Source: CAYZHV01 sp964478055
Lineage (GTDB): Bacteria > Spirochaetota > Spirochaetia > DSM-27196 > Alkalispirochaetaceae
Assembly: GCA_964478055.1 (NCBI GenBank)
Contig: CAYZHV010000001.1
Span: 1 to 64,000, forward strand
Length of the DNA: 64,000 bases
Direction: 5' to 3'
The notes below the pieces were generated by a model that worked only from the letters and a program-made list of their open reading frames with translations, was not told the DNA's origin and ran no database searches. Of the stretch, positions 22,319-31,487 are shown piece by piece. The position numbers and the translations under genes are program-made. Every line of letters begins with the position of its first letter. The stretch's first letter is position 1.

Positions 22319-22347
22319 TCGACCTGACTGGGGAGCGGCGGTAGGAT
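22319..22347 (+). promoter_or_regulatory. Promoter of the DUF6062 gene, -10 box 6 bases from ATG
   Basis: TCGACC (22319-22324), 17 bases, TAGGAT (22342-22347), then GGCCCC and ATG at 22354; no Shine-Dalgarno sequence. An additional TTGACA at 22294-22299 has no matching -10. Confidence 0.4.
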
Positions 22348-22353
22348 GGCCCC

Positions 22354-23070
22354 ATGGCGGATGAGGGGCAGAGCTACTATCGAAGAATCCTGGAAACCTT
22401 GCCCGGGGCCGGATGCCCGGCGTGCAGGGAGGTGCAAAGCGCTCTGGATGAGTATCTACGACGGACACTCTATGGGCGGGTAACGGACCGACGATTCCGG
22501 GCAGCCTTCGACGCTGCCGGCGGGTTCTGCCACAGCCATGCGCGAAGGCTCGCTGCATTCTCCGATGGGCTGGCGATTTCGCTTCTCTACGAGACGCCGT
22601 TACAGGAGGCGATGACAAAGAAGCGGTTGAGCGAAGCAATTCAGGAACGTCTCGCGCGCCTTCGCCCCGGAGGACGCCGGTTTCGCGGATTCAAGGTGAC
22701 CGGAAACTGCCCCGCCTGCGACCGGGAGTCGGAGATCGAGAGGCACTATCTCTCCATAATCGCCCGGCACTGGGAGAAGGCCGAGCTCCAGGAGTCTTTC
22801 GAGCAATCGGAAGGCCTCTGTCTGCCCCACTACCGTCGTCTTCTAAGAGGACGGCGACAACCGGCGTGGTTGGAGCGGTTTCAGAGGGAGAAGGCGGAAC
22901 GGCTGGGAACGGAAATCAGCCGCTATGTGGCGTACGCCAACGCCACCACCGGAGCCCGTCCGCAGCTATCCCGGGAGGAGCAGCTACGCTGGAAGGCGGT
23001 TCTCCGTTTTCTCCACGGCGAACGAGTTCTCCCGGAATCGGAGAACCCACCGGATCGAGATGCGTGGTAG
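22354..23070 (+). CDS. DUF6062-like protein with two Cys/His knuckle pairs
   Basis: 238 residues, soluble. It contains two similar units: GCPACREV...GGFCHSHARRL (about 20-70) and NCPACDRE...GLCLPHYRRL (about 118-160). Each unit has a CPAC pair, a long helical spacer and a C..H pair, the layout of a split metal site duplicated in tandem. This matches what I recall of the DUF6062 family, whose function is unknown. Zn or Fe-S binding is an inference from the Cys/His pattern. The start is fixed by the promoter upstream. A CCCAGG/CCTGGG hairpin follows the stop. Confidence 0.7.
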   Translation: MADEGQSYYRRILETLPGAGCPACREVQSALDEYLRRTLYGRVTDRRFRAAFDAAGGFCHSHARRLAAFSDGLAISLLYETPLQEAMTKKRLSEAIQERLARLRPGGRRFRGFKVTGNCPACDRESEIERHYLSIIARHWEKAELQESFEQSEGLCLPHYRRLLRGRRQPAWLERFQREKAERLGTEISRYVAYANATTGARPQLSREEQLRWKAVLRFLHGERVLPESENPPDRDAW

Positions 23071-23129
23071 CCCAGGTGGTCTCCGGTCGCCCCTGGGGTG
23101 CGCGGTAGCGACGGGTGTGACGGCGCTGA

Positions 23130-24107
23130 CTACCGCTCCAGGAGCGTGTCTATCTCCTCTACTTGGGCCTGCGAGAGGGGCCCCTTCTCCAGGGCGCCGG
23201 CATTCTCCTTCACCTGCGTGACCGACTTGAAACCGGGAATGGGAATGGTCGTGGGGCTCCGCGCCCAGAGCCAGCCGAGCGCCCCCTGGACGAGGGTCCG
23301 ACCGTCGCCGGTCAGTATGTCCCGGATCGCCGCGACCTTCTGGAGGAACTCTTCGCTCGGCTCTCCCTTTACGAAGTACTTCATCCAGTCCGGACTGTTC
23401 GGCCCTCGCACGTCGTTGGGATCCGCAACACCGCGCTTCTCGTACTTTCCGGTGAGCAGCCCCATTGCGAGAGGACCACGGTTTATGGCGGCGAGATCCT
23501 TCCGTTCGCAGAAAGCCCGCATCTCGGGATTGTCGTCGAGGACGTTCATCTGAAACTGCACCGAGGTACAACCGGGTCCTTCCGCAAAAATGGCCGCCCG
23601 CTCCGGCCAGTCCGTGCTCCAGCCGTACCCACGGATCTTGCCCTCCCGGACGAGTTCCTCCAGGGTGTCCCGGACCTCCGGGGCTCTCTCGGTCTCGTAC
23701 TCGTTGATGTGGAACTGCAGAAGGTCGAGGTAGTCTCTACCGAGGCGCTCGAGAGACGCCTCACAGGCTCTCTTGATGTAGCTCGGCGATGCGTCGGAGC
23801 CGATGATTTCCTTTTTCTCTTCGTCAAAAACGTTGCCGAACTTCGTCGCAATCACCACCTCGTTCTTGGCGCTTCCGAGAGCTTCACCGAGAACCCGCTC
23901 GCTATGGCCCGCGCCATATACATCGGCGGTGTCAAAGAAGGTAACGCCCATGTCCAGGGCGGTATGAATGGCACGTTTTGACTCCTTGTCGTCCACCTCA
24001 CCCCAGCCCGCCTGCACGCCACCGGCGTGGAAAGGGCCCCCGATAGCCCAGCAACCCATACCAAGGGCGCTCACTTCGATTCCAGATCGTCCAAGTGTTC
24101 GTTTCAT
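23130..24107 (-). CDS. Aldo/keto reductase
   Basis: 325 residues, TIM-barrel NADPH-dependent oxidoreductase. MKRTLGRSGIEVSALGMGCWAIGG is the classic opening. The catalytic residues are seen as Asp and Tyr in FFDTADVYGAGHSE, Lys in VVIATKFGN and His in LLQFHINE. The cofactor end has the usual SVTQVKENAGAL near the C-terminus. These enzymes reduce carbonyls of sugars, aldehydes or quinones; the substrate is unknown. The frame stays open far upstream, but ATG 24107 matches the family start and has its own promoter 8 bases before it. Confidence 0.9.
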   Translation of the reverse strand: MKRTLGRSGIEVSALGMGCWAIGGPFHAGGVQAGWGEVDDKESKRAIHTALDMGVTFFDTADVYGAGHSERVLGEALGSAKNEVVIATKFGNVFDEEKKEIIGSDASPSYIKRACEASLERLGRDYLDLLQFHINEYETERAPEVRDTLEELVREGKIRGYGWSTDWPERAAIFAEGPGCTSVQFQMNVLDDNPEMRAFCERKDLAAINRGPLAMGLLTGKYEKRGVADPNDVRGPNSPDWMKYFVKGEPSEEFLQKVAAIRDILTGDGRTLVQGALGWLWARSPTTIPIPGFKSVTQVKENAGALEKGPLSQAQVEEIDTLLER

Positions 24108-24115
24108 AATGAAAA

Positions 24116-24144
24116 AGGATACCGAGGGCGTTGCGAGGAGGCAA
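24116..24144 (-). promoter_or_regulatory. Promoter of the aldo/keto reductase, -10 box 8 bases from ATG
   Basis: On the minus strand TTGCCT (24144-24139), 17 bases, TATCCT (24121-24116), TTTTCATT, ATG. There is no purine-rich ribosome site between. Confidence 0.55.
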
Positions 24145-24310
24145 ATCTCTGGCCAGGGACCACCACGGTCGTTGATAGTCGAAGCCGCCTGGCCGGTGGA
24201 AGAGGCGCTATGGGCTTGGCGGGAGTACGACAGGGCCCGGGGAAAGTCAGGAATTGGTGCCATCGGGTGCAGTGACATATACTTAGGCGGGAAGGAGAAG
24301 AGAACAGTCC

Positions 24311-25525
24311 ATGAGAAAACGAACCTTGATAATCCTTGTTCTGGGGGTAGCCCTGTTCTGGGGTTGTGCCTCCGCGCCAGAGCAGGCGCCCCAGGAAGGC
24401 GCTGAAGAGAGCTCAGCTCCGGAGTCAACTTCGGAAGAAGTCGAAACAACCGCAGCGGCGGAGAGCGCACCCCAGGAAGACGACCAGGCGGTTTCGGTGA
24501 TTCCCCTGCGCGGCTCTTTCTCCCCGGAGAACAGCGAGGCTATCGACTTTGCGGTGAGCCCCGGGGAGCAGGGAGAGCCGGAGGAGTACGAGCTCACACT
24601 GCTCAACGCCGACGAGGAGTCCGTGGCCAGAATAAGCGGCACCGGGACACCTCCGGAGGAGCTCTCATGGGATGGGCTCGTCGATGGAGAGATCGCTCCT
24701 GAGGGACGGTACCGAGCCCGATTCCTGGTAGTCTACGCTGACGGTAGCGAACAGGAAGCGCTTAGTCGTCCTTTCCTCATAGACCTTACCTCCCCCACAC
24801 TTGCCCTGAGTTTCAGTAACACCCCCTTCTCGCCGGATGGAGATCGACAGAACGAAGAGGTGATCATTACCCTCTCCGACGAGGATGCGAGCCCCATCGT
24901 GAGCTGGGAGTTTATTGTGCGGGACGGCGACAGTACGGATCTCGCGCGCTTTAACGACGAGAGCGATCTCCCGCGAACAGCCCGTTGGAACGGTCGCGGC
25001 CGAGGCGGGATAATCGTCGAGCCCGCCACGGAGTACCGGGTCTTCGCCCGGGCGGTGGACGACGCCGGGAACGTTGGGACCACTGAACGCGGCTTCATGA
25101 CCGATATTTTCGTGACCGCTGAAGGAGATAGGCTTCGGGTCAACGTACCAGCGATCCAGTTTCCCCCGTACAGTGCCGAAGCGATGGCGACTTCCGGCGA
25201 GACCTTGGAGCTGAACCGTCGCGTCATCGAAGGTGTGGCCGGCGCGCTCCGGCAATTTCCGAGCTACAACATTCTCATTCAGGGGCACGCTAACCAGGTC
25301 AACTACGAGGATCCGGAGGCGGCTCGGCTCGAGCAGGCGCAGGTGCTCATACCACTTTCGAGATCCCGGGCCGAGATGGTGCGGCGCGCGCTGGTCGAGC
25401 GGGGAATCGATGGTGACCGCCTCGAAATAGAGGCTGTCGGGGCGAGTCAGCCCGCAGCCCCCTTTGACGACCCAAACGCCCGGCACCGAAACCGGAGAGT
25501 CGTCTTCTACCTGCAGCGTCGGTAA
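24311..25525 (+). CDS. OmpA-family peptidoglycan-associated lipoprotein with Ig-like domains
   Basis: 404 residues. The lipoprotein signal MRKRTLIILVLGVALFWGC|AS has its Cys at 19, followed by an acidic, Ser/Glu-rich linker. Two FlgD/Ig-like beta domains follow (about 55-150 and 155-265: SPDGDRQNEEVIITLSD and AVDDAGNVGTTERGF). The C-terminal OmpA domain (about 270-404) has IQGHANQVN and SRSRAEMVRRALVERGIDGDRL, then NARHRNRRVVFYL. OmpA domains bind meso-diaminopimelate or ornithine in peptidoglycan, so it ties an outer-membrane lipid anchor to the wall. A TATACT box and GGAAGGAG lie upstream, so this gene has a conventional leader. Its stop is 3 bases from the convergent MCP stop. Confidence 0.85.
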   Translation: MRKRTLIILVLGVALFWGCASAPEQAPQEGAEESSAPESTSEEVETTAAAESAPQEDDQAVSVIPLRGSFSPENSEAIDFAVSPGEQGEPEEYELTLLNADEESVARISGTGTPPEELSWDGLVDGEIAPEGRYRARFLVVYADGSEQEALSRPFLIDLTSPTLALSFSNTPFSPDGDRQNEEVIITLSDEDASPIVSWEFIVRDGDSTDLARFNDESDLPRTARWNGRGRGGIIVEPATEYRVFARAVDDAGNVGTTERGFMTDIFVTAEGDRLRVNVPAIQFPPYSAEAMATSGETLELNRRVIEGVAGALRQFPSYNILIQGHANQVNYEDPEAARLEQAQVLIPLSRSRAEMVRRALVERGIDGDRLEIEAVGASQPAAPFDDPNARHRNRRVVFYLQRR

Positions 25526-25528
25526 GCC

Positions 25529-27469
25529 TTACCTCGAGGGGCCGGGCTTCTCCGGCTCCTCGCGGGATTCCTCGCCGGCGTCAGCGGGCGCCGAGCCCCA
25601 CTCCTGAGTCTCCTGGCTCGGCGGAATCAAATCCTCCTCGACGATTGCCTCGCTGGGAGTTAGCTCTTCCTCCGCAGTTTCGGTCTTGAAGACGCGAGTT
25701 TGCGCGACCAGGCGCCGGTTTAGCTCCCGGTTCTCCTGGGCTATCTCGGTGACCGAGGTGGTGGCGTAGTTTATCTCCCGGGCGCCCTGGGCGAGCTCTT
25801 CCATACTCCGCCGAATCTGCTCGGTAAGGTCGCTCAGTTTGGAGGTCTGCTCGAGGACCGAGCTGTTCCCCTCCTTCATCTCCTTTGATCCGGAGACAAC
25901 TTGGGTGGTAATCTCGTTAATGCGGTGCAATGCCTCCAGGACTTCCTTGCTCCCGGCGCTCTGCTCCTCCATGCTCTGGCGCACCTCGCTCTGAAGAGTG
26001 GCGGCCTCTTCGATCAGGGAGTCGAGCTTAGCGAACTGCTCGGAGCTCTCCTCGGAGGAGGTAACCGAGGTGTCGATGGCACTCTTTATCGATTTGAGCT
26101 CTCCCTGGACGTTCTTGGACTGCCGCTGAGCATGCTCCGCGAGTCGACGCACCTCCTCGGCTACCACGGCGAAACCGCGGCCGCTCTCACCGGCGTGAGC
26201 CGCCTCGATGGCAGCGTTCATGGCGAGGAGGTTTGTTTGCGCGGCAATTTCAGCAATCACCTTGTTCGCCTCGAGAAGATTCTGGGATAGCTCGGAGACC
26301 TCCTGAATCCGCCTGTTCGCCTCCCCTTGGGTCTCCCGTCCCCGGGAGGACGCATCACGTACACTCTGGAACACCTCTTCGGTGCGGGCAACGTTCTGGC
26401 TCACCGCGCGAATATTCGCCACCATCTCTTCCACCGAGGCAGCGGACTCGTTGACGTTGGTCGCCTGCTCCTGAATCGTCGTGTCCAACGCCTCGATGGC
26501 ACGGGCAACCTGCTCCACGGAGGAAGCGGAGTGTTCCACGCTTCCGGACTGCTGTTCGGTAAGCTGCTTTACGCTTTCTATGTTCGCGGAGATCTGGTTT
26601 ACCGCGGAAGAGGTCTCTTCCATGTTGGCGGAGAGGCTCGCGCCCTGCTTTTCCAGGGTGTCGCCGGTATCGAGAATCGACCTGACTATCTGCCGGAGTT
26701 GCAGGACCGTACGATTGAAGCTATCCGTGATATCCCGAAACTCATCTCTGCTATCGATGCTTCCGGTCTCGGTCAGGTCCCCTTCCGCAATGGTCTCCGT
26801 GAACTGCTGAATGCGCCGGAGCCGTCCCACAATCCGTCGAGAGAACACAAGGGCGATGAGAACCCCTATGAGGAGGCTAGCCCCGGAGGCCCCGGCCACA
26901 ACGAGAGAGCCCAGCCGGACCTGGTTGGCCACCCGACTCTCTTCTTCCTCGATGACCCTGGAAACGATTCGTGCCACCCGGTCTCCGTTGTCGACAAAGA
27001 CCGTGTAGACATCTTCGAAGCGGTCCGCCAGGCTTCGATCTTCCTCACCGGTTCGGCGATACGCCTCGTATCGTTCTCCGGCGAGCTGACGCAAGGCGGT
27101 CAAGTTGTTCTCGAGGGAAGCCATGAGCTCCTGGTATCGCCGCTGGGTCGACTCGTCCTCCGCGCGCTCAGTGAGATAGTCAAAGAGTGCGGCCACCTCG
27201 GCCATATGCGTCTCCGCGCTGTCAAAGCGTCCTTGAACCTGCTCGAACGCTCCCTCTCTCCCGGATAGCAGACGCATGAGCTCGACGTTTCCTCGAGTCG
27301 CCTCAATTCGCATGCGGGAAGATGATGTCTCTCCGGGAAATAGCTCTGAGGTGAGTCGGTTCACGCTTCCGCTTAGAGAGAAGAAAAGGGACACAGCGGT
27401 GCCTGCGGTTATTGCGAGCAGCAAGAGCACTACTCCAAAGGCAAGGAGCATCTTACCACGTATATTCAT
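25529..27469 (-). CDS. Methyl-accepting chemotaxis protein
   Basis: 646 residues. TM1 at about 7-29, a helical periplasmic domain, TM2 near 188-210, HAMP (RIQQFTETIAEGDLTETGSIDSRDEFRDITDSFN) to about 265, then the signalling coiled coil with the tip AQTNLLAMNAAIEAAHAG near 412. The C-terminus adds about 70 acidic, Pro-rich residues (ELTPSEAIVEEDLIPPSQETQEWG), probably a flexible tether lacking the NWETF-type docking motif. It is a different receptor from the one at 18846. GGAG lies 8 bases before the ATG. Confidence 0.92.
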   Translation of the reverse strand: MNIRGKMLLAFGVVLLLLAITAGTAVSLFFSLSGSVNRLTSELFPGETSSSRMRIEATRGNVELMRLLSGREGAFEQVQGRFDSAETHMAEVAALFDYLTERAEDESTQRRYQELMASLENNLTALRQLAGERYEAYRRTGEEDRSLADRFEDVYTVFVDNGDRVARIVSRVIEEEESRVANQVRLGSLVVAGASGASLLIGVLIALVFSRRIVGRLRRIQQFTETIAEGDLTETGSIDSRDEFRDITDSFNRTVLQLRQIVRSILDTGDTLEKQGASLSANMEETSSAVNQISANIESVKQLTEQQSGSVEHSASSVEQVARAIEALDTTIQEQATNVNESAASVEEMVANIRAVSQNVARTEEVFQSVRDASSRGRETQGEANRRIQEVSELSQNLLEANKVIAEIAAQTNLLAMNAAIEAAHAGESGRGFAVVAEEVRRLAEHAQRQSKNVQGELKSIKSAIDTSVTSSEESSEQFAKLDSLIEEAATLQSEVRQSMEEQSAGSKEVLEALHRINEITTQVVSGSKEMKEGNSSVLEQTSKLSDLTEQIRRSMEELAQGAREINYATTSVTEIAQENRELNRRLVAQTRVFKTETAEEELTPSEAIVEEDLIPPSQETQEWGSAPADAGEESREEPEKPGPSR

Positions 27470-27585
27470 ATTCGAAACTCCATAAGGGATAAACGAAGGG
27501 TTAGGTGTGTAGCGTTAAATGGTAGCAGGCTTCCGCGGTCGTGTACAACCGTCCACAAACACTCGCCAGCCCCCGGCAGGATATC

Positions 27586-28758
27586 TCAAACGAGCCAGAT
27601 TGCTCCGGCGAGGACCAGGAAAGCGAGAGCCGTGACCGCCCTACTCTCGGCAGCGTGGCGCTCAAACCAGCGACTGATTCTCTTGGAGCTGACGCCGGTG
27701 TAGACAAGAAAGAAGAGAATCAGGAGAGGCGCAACGAAAGCGAGGTTGTAGAGCAGGAGGGCTCCAATCTCCGCAGGGAGGGTGGCACCGGTCTGGACAA
27801 GATAGGCGATCGTCGGCAAATAGAGCTGTCCCGTGCAGGCGAGCTCCATAATGGAAACGAGAAACGCCGCCACTATGGTGCCGAGAAAGAGACCCTGCCG
27901 CCGAAACCGATCTCGGAGCACAGCGTGTATTCGCTTCTTGTTCTCCGCGGAGAGCTGCAGGAGCGCTTCTGAGCTTCGCCCTTCTTTTAGAAGCACGGCG
28001 TCCCGAATCGCCAGCACACCAAAGACAAGGGCCCCGAGAGAAAAGGCAAGACGAAAGATGAGCCGAAGCAGGTCGAATCGGACTGCCGCTCGCAGGAGAT
28101 TGAGCATCCCGAAGCCGAGGGCCAGGTAGGTACCGAAAACCGTGGCGGCAAAGAGAAGACCGATAAGCAGCACCTCCCGGGAACTCTTACCGAGGAGGGT
28201 GAGCAGCGATAGCAAAAAGAGCAGCGTGACAAAGGCGCAAGGGTTTAATCCGTCGGCGGCGCCGGCGAGAACGATCGGCAACAACGCGAGTCTTTCTCCG
28301 ACAAATCTCTCCGGCCCCTGGCTGCTCACCGAACCGTCCAAAGCTTGCGGCACCTGAGGTCGAAACCGTTCTTCAGACAGGTAATGGTCGATTTCCGCCG
28401 AAAGACCTTGGGCGACTGCTTCGCTCCCCTGATAGGCGTTGTTGCCCACAAAAAGAACGGGAAAGGTTCGAAAGCCGCGCCCCCTATCAGCGAGCTCGTC
28501 CCTGCACTGCTCGTACAGATCAGGGTTCATAATGTCATGGGTTGCCACCCGAAAACTCACGTTGCGAGTCTCGGCAATATCGGGGAGAGTGCGACTGAGA
28601 AAGGTATCGCAGTGGGAGCAGCCGATCTCTCCGTAATAGACGAGGCTTATTGTCGCCCGGGAGTCTTCGGTCTCGGGACCCACAAGCCGTTCTCCGGCAA
28701 AAAGGGGCGCGACAAGAATAAGAAGTAGCGTTGCATAGGCAAGAGTTTTCTTTGTCAC
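27586..28758 (-). CDS. Thioredoxin-like domain fused to CcdA/DsbD-like membrane domain
   Basis: 390 residues. A signal peptide (1-21) leads into a thioredoxin/glutaredoxin-like domain with CSHC at 47-50 (YYGEIGCSHCDTFL), reaching about 150. From about 160 there are six or more membrane helices with the paired-Cys motifs GLNPCAFVTLL and ELACTGQLYLP, as in CcdA/DsbD electron conduits. The likely role is to carry reducing power from cytoplasmic thioredoxin across the membrane to the attached periplasmic CSHC site. This order (thioredoxin first) differs from DsbD, where the thioredoxin domain is C-terminal. The start is GTG at 28758, with TGAGG about 10 bases upstream. Confidence 0.82.
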   Translation of the reverse strand: MTKKTLAYATLLLILVAPLFAGERLVGPETEDSRATISLVYYGEIGCSHCDTFLSRTLPDIAETRNVSFRVATHDIMNPDLYEQCRDELADRGRGFRTFPVLFVGNNAYQGSEAVAQGLSAEIDHYLSEERFRPQVPQALDGSVSSQGPERFVGERLALLPIVLAGAADGLNPCAFVTLLFLLSLLTLLGKSSREVLLIGLLFAATVFGTYLALGFGMLNLLRAAVRFDLLRLIFRLAFSLGALVFGVLAIRDAVLLKEGRSSEALLQLSAENKKRIHAVLRDRFRRQGLFLGTIVAAFLVSIMELACTGQLYLPTIAYLVQTGATLPAEIGALLLYNLAFVAPLLILFFLVYTGVSSKRISRWFERHAAESRAVTALAFLVLAGAIWLV

Positions 28759-28855
28759 GTGCGGCGAACCTCAGGCGTCTCCCGTATATCGGTTTTCGAC
28801 CTCTCTGTCTATCGTTTGTTCCCCCCTTCCGCTCCGATGTGATAACCTTATCTCT

Positions 28856-29557
28856 ATGCGTTCCTTTAACTGCGTGGTGGTCCAACACGTTCCTTTCGAA
28901 GGCCCCGGCCGAATCGGAGAGTGGATGGTAGACCGGGGACACGCAGTAAAAGAGGTCCATCTCTATCGCGGAGACAACCTCCCCCCTCTAGAAGAGGTAG
29001 ACTGGGCGGTGCTTATGGGCGGTCCCATGAGCGCAAATGATACGGAGACCTACGACTGGCTCGAGGAGGAAATCCTCTGGACCAGACGTCTCATCGAGGC
29101 AAGACGCAAGGTCCTGGGGGTCTGCCTGGGCGCGCAGGTCATCGCTCGGGCCCTGGGATCTCGGGTTTATCCGGCGAGGGAAAAGGAGATCGGCTGGTAT
29201 CCGATCTTTGTCCACTCCGCGGTTCCCGTGGCTCTGCCTGAGAGTCTGGAGGTACTGCACTGGCATGGCGAGACCTTTGACCTTCCTCCGGGAGCCGTTA
29301 GATGGGCATCCAGTGCGGCGTGCCCGAATCAGGCGTTCTGCTATAACAAGCGAGTCCTGGGGCTCCAGTTTCATTTGGAGTCCACTTCCGAGGGAATAGC
29401 CGAACTGGTCAAGAACAGCGCTTCCGAAATCGGCTCGGGCCGATACCAAATGAGCCCGCGGCAGATCCTCGAAGGAGCTGATGAGTTCGTCTTGCGGGAA
29501 ACCCACCTTCATCTCGACGCTCTACTCGCCTATCTCGAGGGCCAGCCGGTTGAGTGA
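28856..29557 (+). CDS. Class-I glutamine amidotransferase-like protein
   Basis: 233 residues. The GATase nucleophile elbow is VLGVCLGAQVIARAL (Cys at about 90) and the partner His-Glu pair is LQFHLESTSEG; LMGGPMSANDT is the oxyanion region. It is of the GuaA-amidotransferase-like stand-alone group whose substrates are mostly unknown; glutamine hydrolysis is likely, the acceptor is not. There is no Shine-Dalgarno sequence; an extended -10 like TGTGATAAC ends 9 bases before the ATG, so this may also be leaderless. The stop overlaps the start of the next gene. Confidence 0.85.
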   Translation: MRSFNCVVVQHVPFEGPGRIGEWMVDRGHAVKEVHLYRGDNLPPLEEVDWAVLMGGPMSANDTETYDWLEEEILWTRRLIEARRKVLGVCLGAQVIARALGSRVYPAREKEIGWYPIFVHSAVPVALPESLEVLHWHGETFDLPPGAVRWASSAACPNQAFCYNKRVLGLQFHLESTSEGIAELVKNSASEIGSGRYQMSPRQILEGADEFVLRETHLHLDALLAYLEGQPVE

Positions 29558-30803
29558 TTTTCCGGGACGCCGGGGTTCTCGCACGGGTTTGCCCGGGGCC
29601 GGCTCTTTCGGTTCGAGGTGCCGGGACGAAAAGCGCTCTCCGCGCTCTCTCATCGTGCTCCTCACGATCCTTCTCATGATCCCGCTTCTGCAAGGCTGTC
29701 TCTCCGCGCCGGGAGAACTGCGCGCGGCCCCGGAGGTAGAGGGACGCTTCTACGAGGACCTGAGCTCGAGCTCAGTGCAGGCGCGTATGGAGAGCGAACT
29801 CGGCGCGGAAATGGGCGAACAGGAGATTCCGGCTCTGGGAGTCGCCATTCTCGGGGAGCGGGAACGGATTGAGCTCGCCTTTGGCACCAAAGGACCGCGC
29901 CGGGAAGAACTCATTACCGTGGATGCGCAGTTTCGCATCGGGAGCGTCACGAAGGTCTACACCGCCGTAGTCATCCTTTCCCTGGTGGAAGAGGAACGGC
30001 TCCGTCTCGACCAGCGCGTATCAGGCTGGTTCCCGGAGCTTCCGGAGGCGGAACGGATCACCATTCGCCATCTGCTGCAGCACGGAAGTGGTGTTGAGGA
30101 CTACACGTCGAGCCTCTTCTCAGCTCTCGGGACAATGCTTCGACCCAACCGCATCTGGGAGCGGGAGCAACTGCTCCGTCGGATTCTGCGGGGTCCGCCG
30201 GAGTTCGAGCCGGGAGAAGAGTACGGCTACAGCAATAGTAACTACGTGCTTCTCGGCCTCATTGCGGAGCGGGTGACCGGGGAGAGCTTCCCCGCTCTTC
30301 TAAACCGCTACATAGCTGAGCCTCTTGGGCTCTCTGAGACCTATCTTGCCCCGATGACGGGCTCAGACCACGAGGGCGTGCTCACCGGATACGATTACGA
30401 CATCCTCCCCCTGGGGAATCACCGCGTCGAGCCCGATAATAAGGCGTGGCCGAGTTGGGCATTTACCGCCGGAGGGATGGTGAGTACCCCGGAAGAGATG
30501 GCGCTCTTTCTCTCCGCTCTCTTCGAGGGGAGGCTCCTGAATAGGAGCACCCTGGAGCAAATGACCGACTACCTCGAGGCGCAGGAAGAGCGGCTCCCGG
30601 AGATGACAGGCTACGGTCTCGGTTTGCGGGTCCTGGAACTGCAGGGAGAGCTCCTCTATGGGCACACCGGGACGATCCCCGGATTTGGCGCGCTTCTATT
30701 CTACTGGCCCGCGGAATCGATTACGGTCGCAATGGCCGCGAATCGATCCGCCATCGACTACTCTGCCCTTCTTTCCGTGGTTGTCCAGGAGCTCCGTAGG
30801 TAG
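29550..30803 (+). CDS. Serine hydrolase (beta-lactamase/PBP-like) lipoprotein
   Basis: 417 residues from TTG 29550, a start chosen for the GAGGG 8 bases upstream and the 8-base overlap with the amidotransferase stop; an earlier frame exists but runs through the previous gene. A lipoprotein signal is visible (LIVLLTILLMIPLLQGC). The class-C-like hydrolase domain has FRIGSVTKVYTAVVIL (SxxK: S-V-T-K), EYGYSNSNYVLLGLIAERV (YSN) and LLYGHTGTIPGFG (HTG in place of KTG). Such proteins are D-aminopeptidases, esterases or wall hydrolases as often as beta-lactamases. The substrate is not determinable here. Confidence 0.85.
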   Translation: MSDFPGRRGSRTGLPGAGSFGSRCRDEKRSPRSLIVLLTILLMIPLLQGCLSAPGELRAAPEVEGRFYEDLSSSSVQARMESELGAEMGEQEIPALGVAILGERERIELAFGTKGPRREELITVDAQFRIGSVTKVYTAVVILSLVEEERLRLDQRVSGWFPELPEAERITIRHLLQHGSGVEDYTSSLFSALGTMLRPNRIWEREQLLRRILRGPPEFEPGEEYGYSNSNYVLLGLIAERVTGESFPALLNRYIAEPLGLSETYLAPMTGSDHEGVLTGYDYDILPLGNHRVEPDNKAWPSWAFTAGGMVSTPEEMALFLSALFEGRLLNRSTLEQMTDYLEAQEERLPEMTGYGLGLRVLELQGELLYGHTGTIPGFGALLFYWPAESITVAMAANRSAIDYSALLSVVVQELRR

Positions 30804-30857
30804 TACGCCCCAGGGGAGGCGGGTGGCGGAAAACACGCTCCTCCGCCCCCGTCAAGG

Positions 30858-31442
30858 CTATTCGCTAAAGTCGACCTCCGGGGCCTCCCGGGCGGACTCG
30901 GGAACCTCGAAGTACTCCTTCTGCTCGAAGCCGAGGGAGTTTGCGATGATCGAGGCGGGAAAGCTCCTGATCCGGGTGTTGAAATGCCGAACCGACTCGT
31001 TGTACCGACGCCTGGCGACGGCGATGCGGTTCTCGGTTCCGGCGAGCTCATCCTGGAGACGGATGAAGTTCTCATTGGAACGGAGCTGCGGGTAATTTTC
31101 TACAATCACCAGGAGCCGGCTGAGGGCTGACTGCATCTCACCGTAACTCTCGGCGGTCTCCTGCACTCCCTGGGCGCCGGCGAGGCGAGAACGAGCCTCG
31201 GCGAGGCGGGTAAAAATCTCCTCCTCCTGCTGCGCGAAGCCCCTGACGGTGTTAACCAGATTGGGGATGAGATCCGCCCTGCGCTGGAGCTGATTGTCTA
31301 TTTCGGACCAGGACGCTTCGACCTGCTCTTCCATTGCCACCAAACTGTTTCGGGTCCTGACGTACCAGGATCCAATCAGAAATATGCCGAGAATGATAAT
31401 CCCGAGCACGATTAGCCAGACGAATCGATTCTCTCTAGCCAT
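30858..31442 (-). CDS. lemA: LemA family protein
   Basis: 194 residues. An N-terminal membrane helix (FVWLIVLGIIILGIFLIGSWY) precedes the diagnostic LemA core RNSLVAMEEQVEASWSEIDNQLQRRADLIPNLVNTV (about 30-66), then a long helical bundle ending FNTRIRSFPASIIANSLGF and a short acidic tail. LemA proteins are single-pass proteins with a helical domain outside the membrane; their role is unclear, although they commonly neighbour TPM-domain genes, as here. GGAGG lies 4 bases before the ATG. Confidence 0.92.
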   Translation of the reverse strand: MARENRFVWLIVLGIIILGIFLIGSWYVRTRNSLVAMEEQVEASWSEIDNQLQRRADLIPNLVNTVRGFAQQEEEIFTRLAEARSRLAGAQGVQETAESYGEMQSALSRLLVIVENYPQLRSNENFIRLQDELAGTENRIAVARRRYNESVRHFNTRIRSFPASIIANSLGFEQKEYFEVPESAREAPEVDFSE

Positions 31443-31487
31443 GTTTCCTCCACACTATACGTTGCAGCTGTTGGTCGAGTTGCCCGT

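Noticed and set aside
24108..24470. N-terminal extension of the aldo/keto reductase frame (120 extra residues)
   Set aside because: The extension is Pro/Arg-rich, unlike the family, overlaps the oppositely oriented lipoprotein gene and contains the reductase's own promoter.
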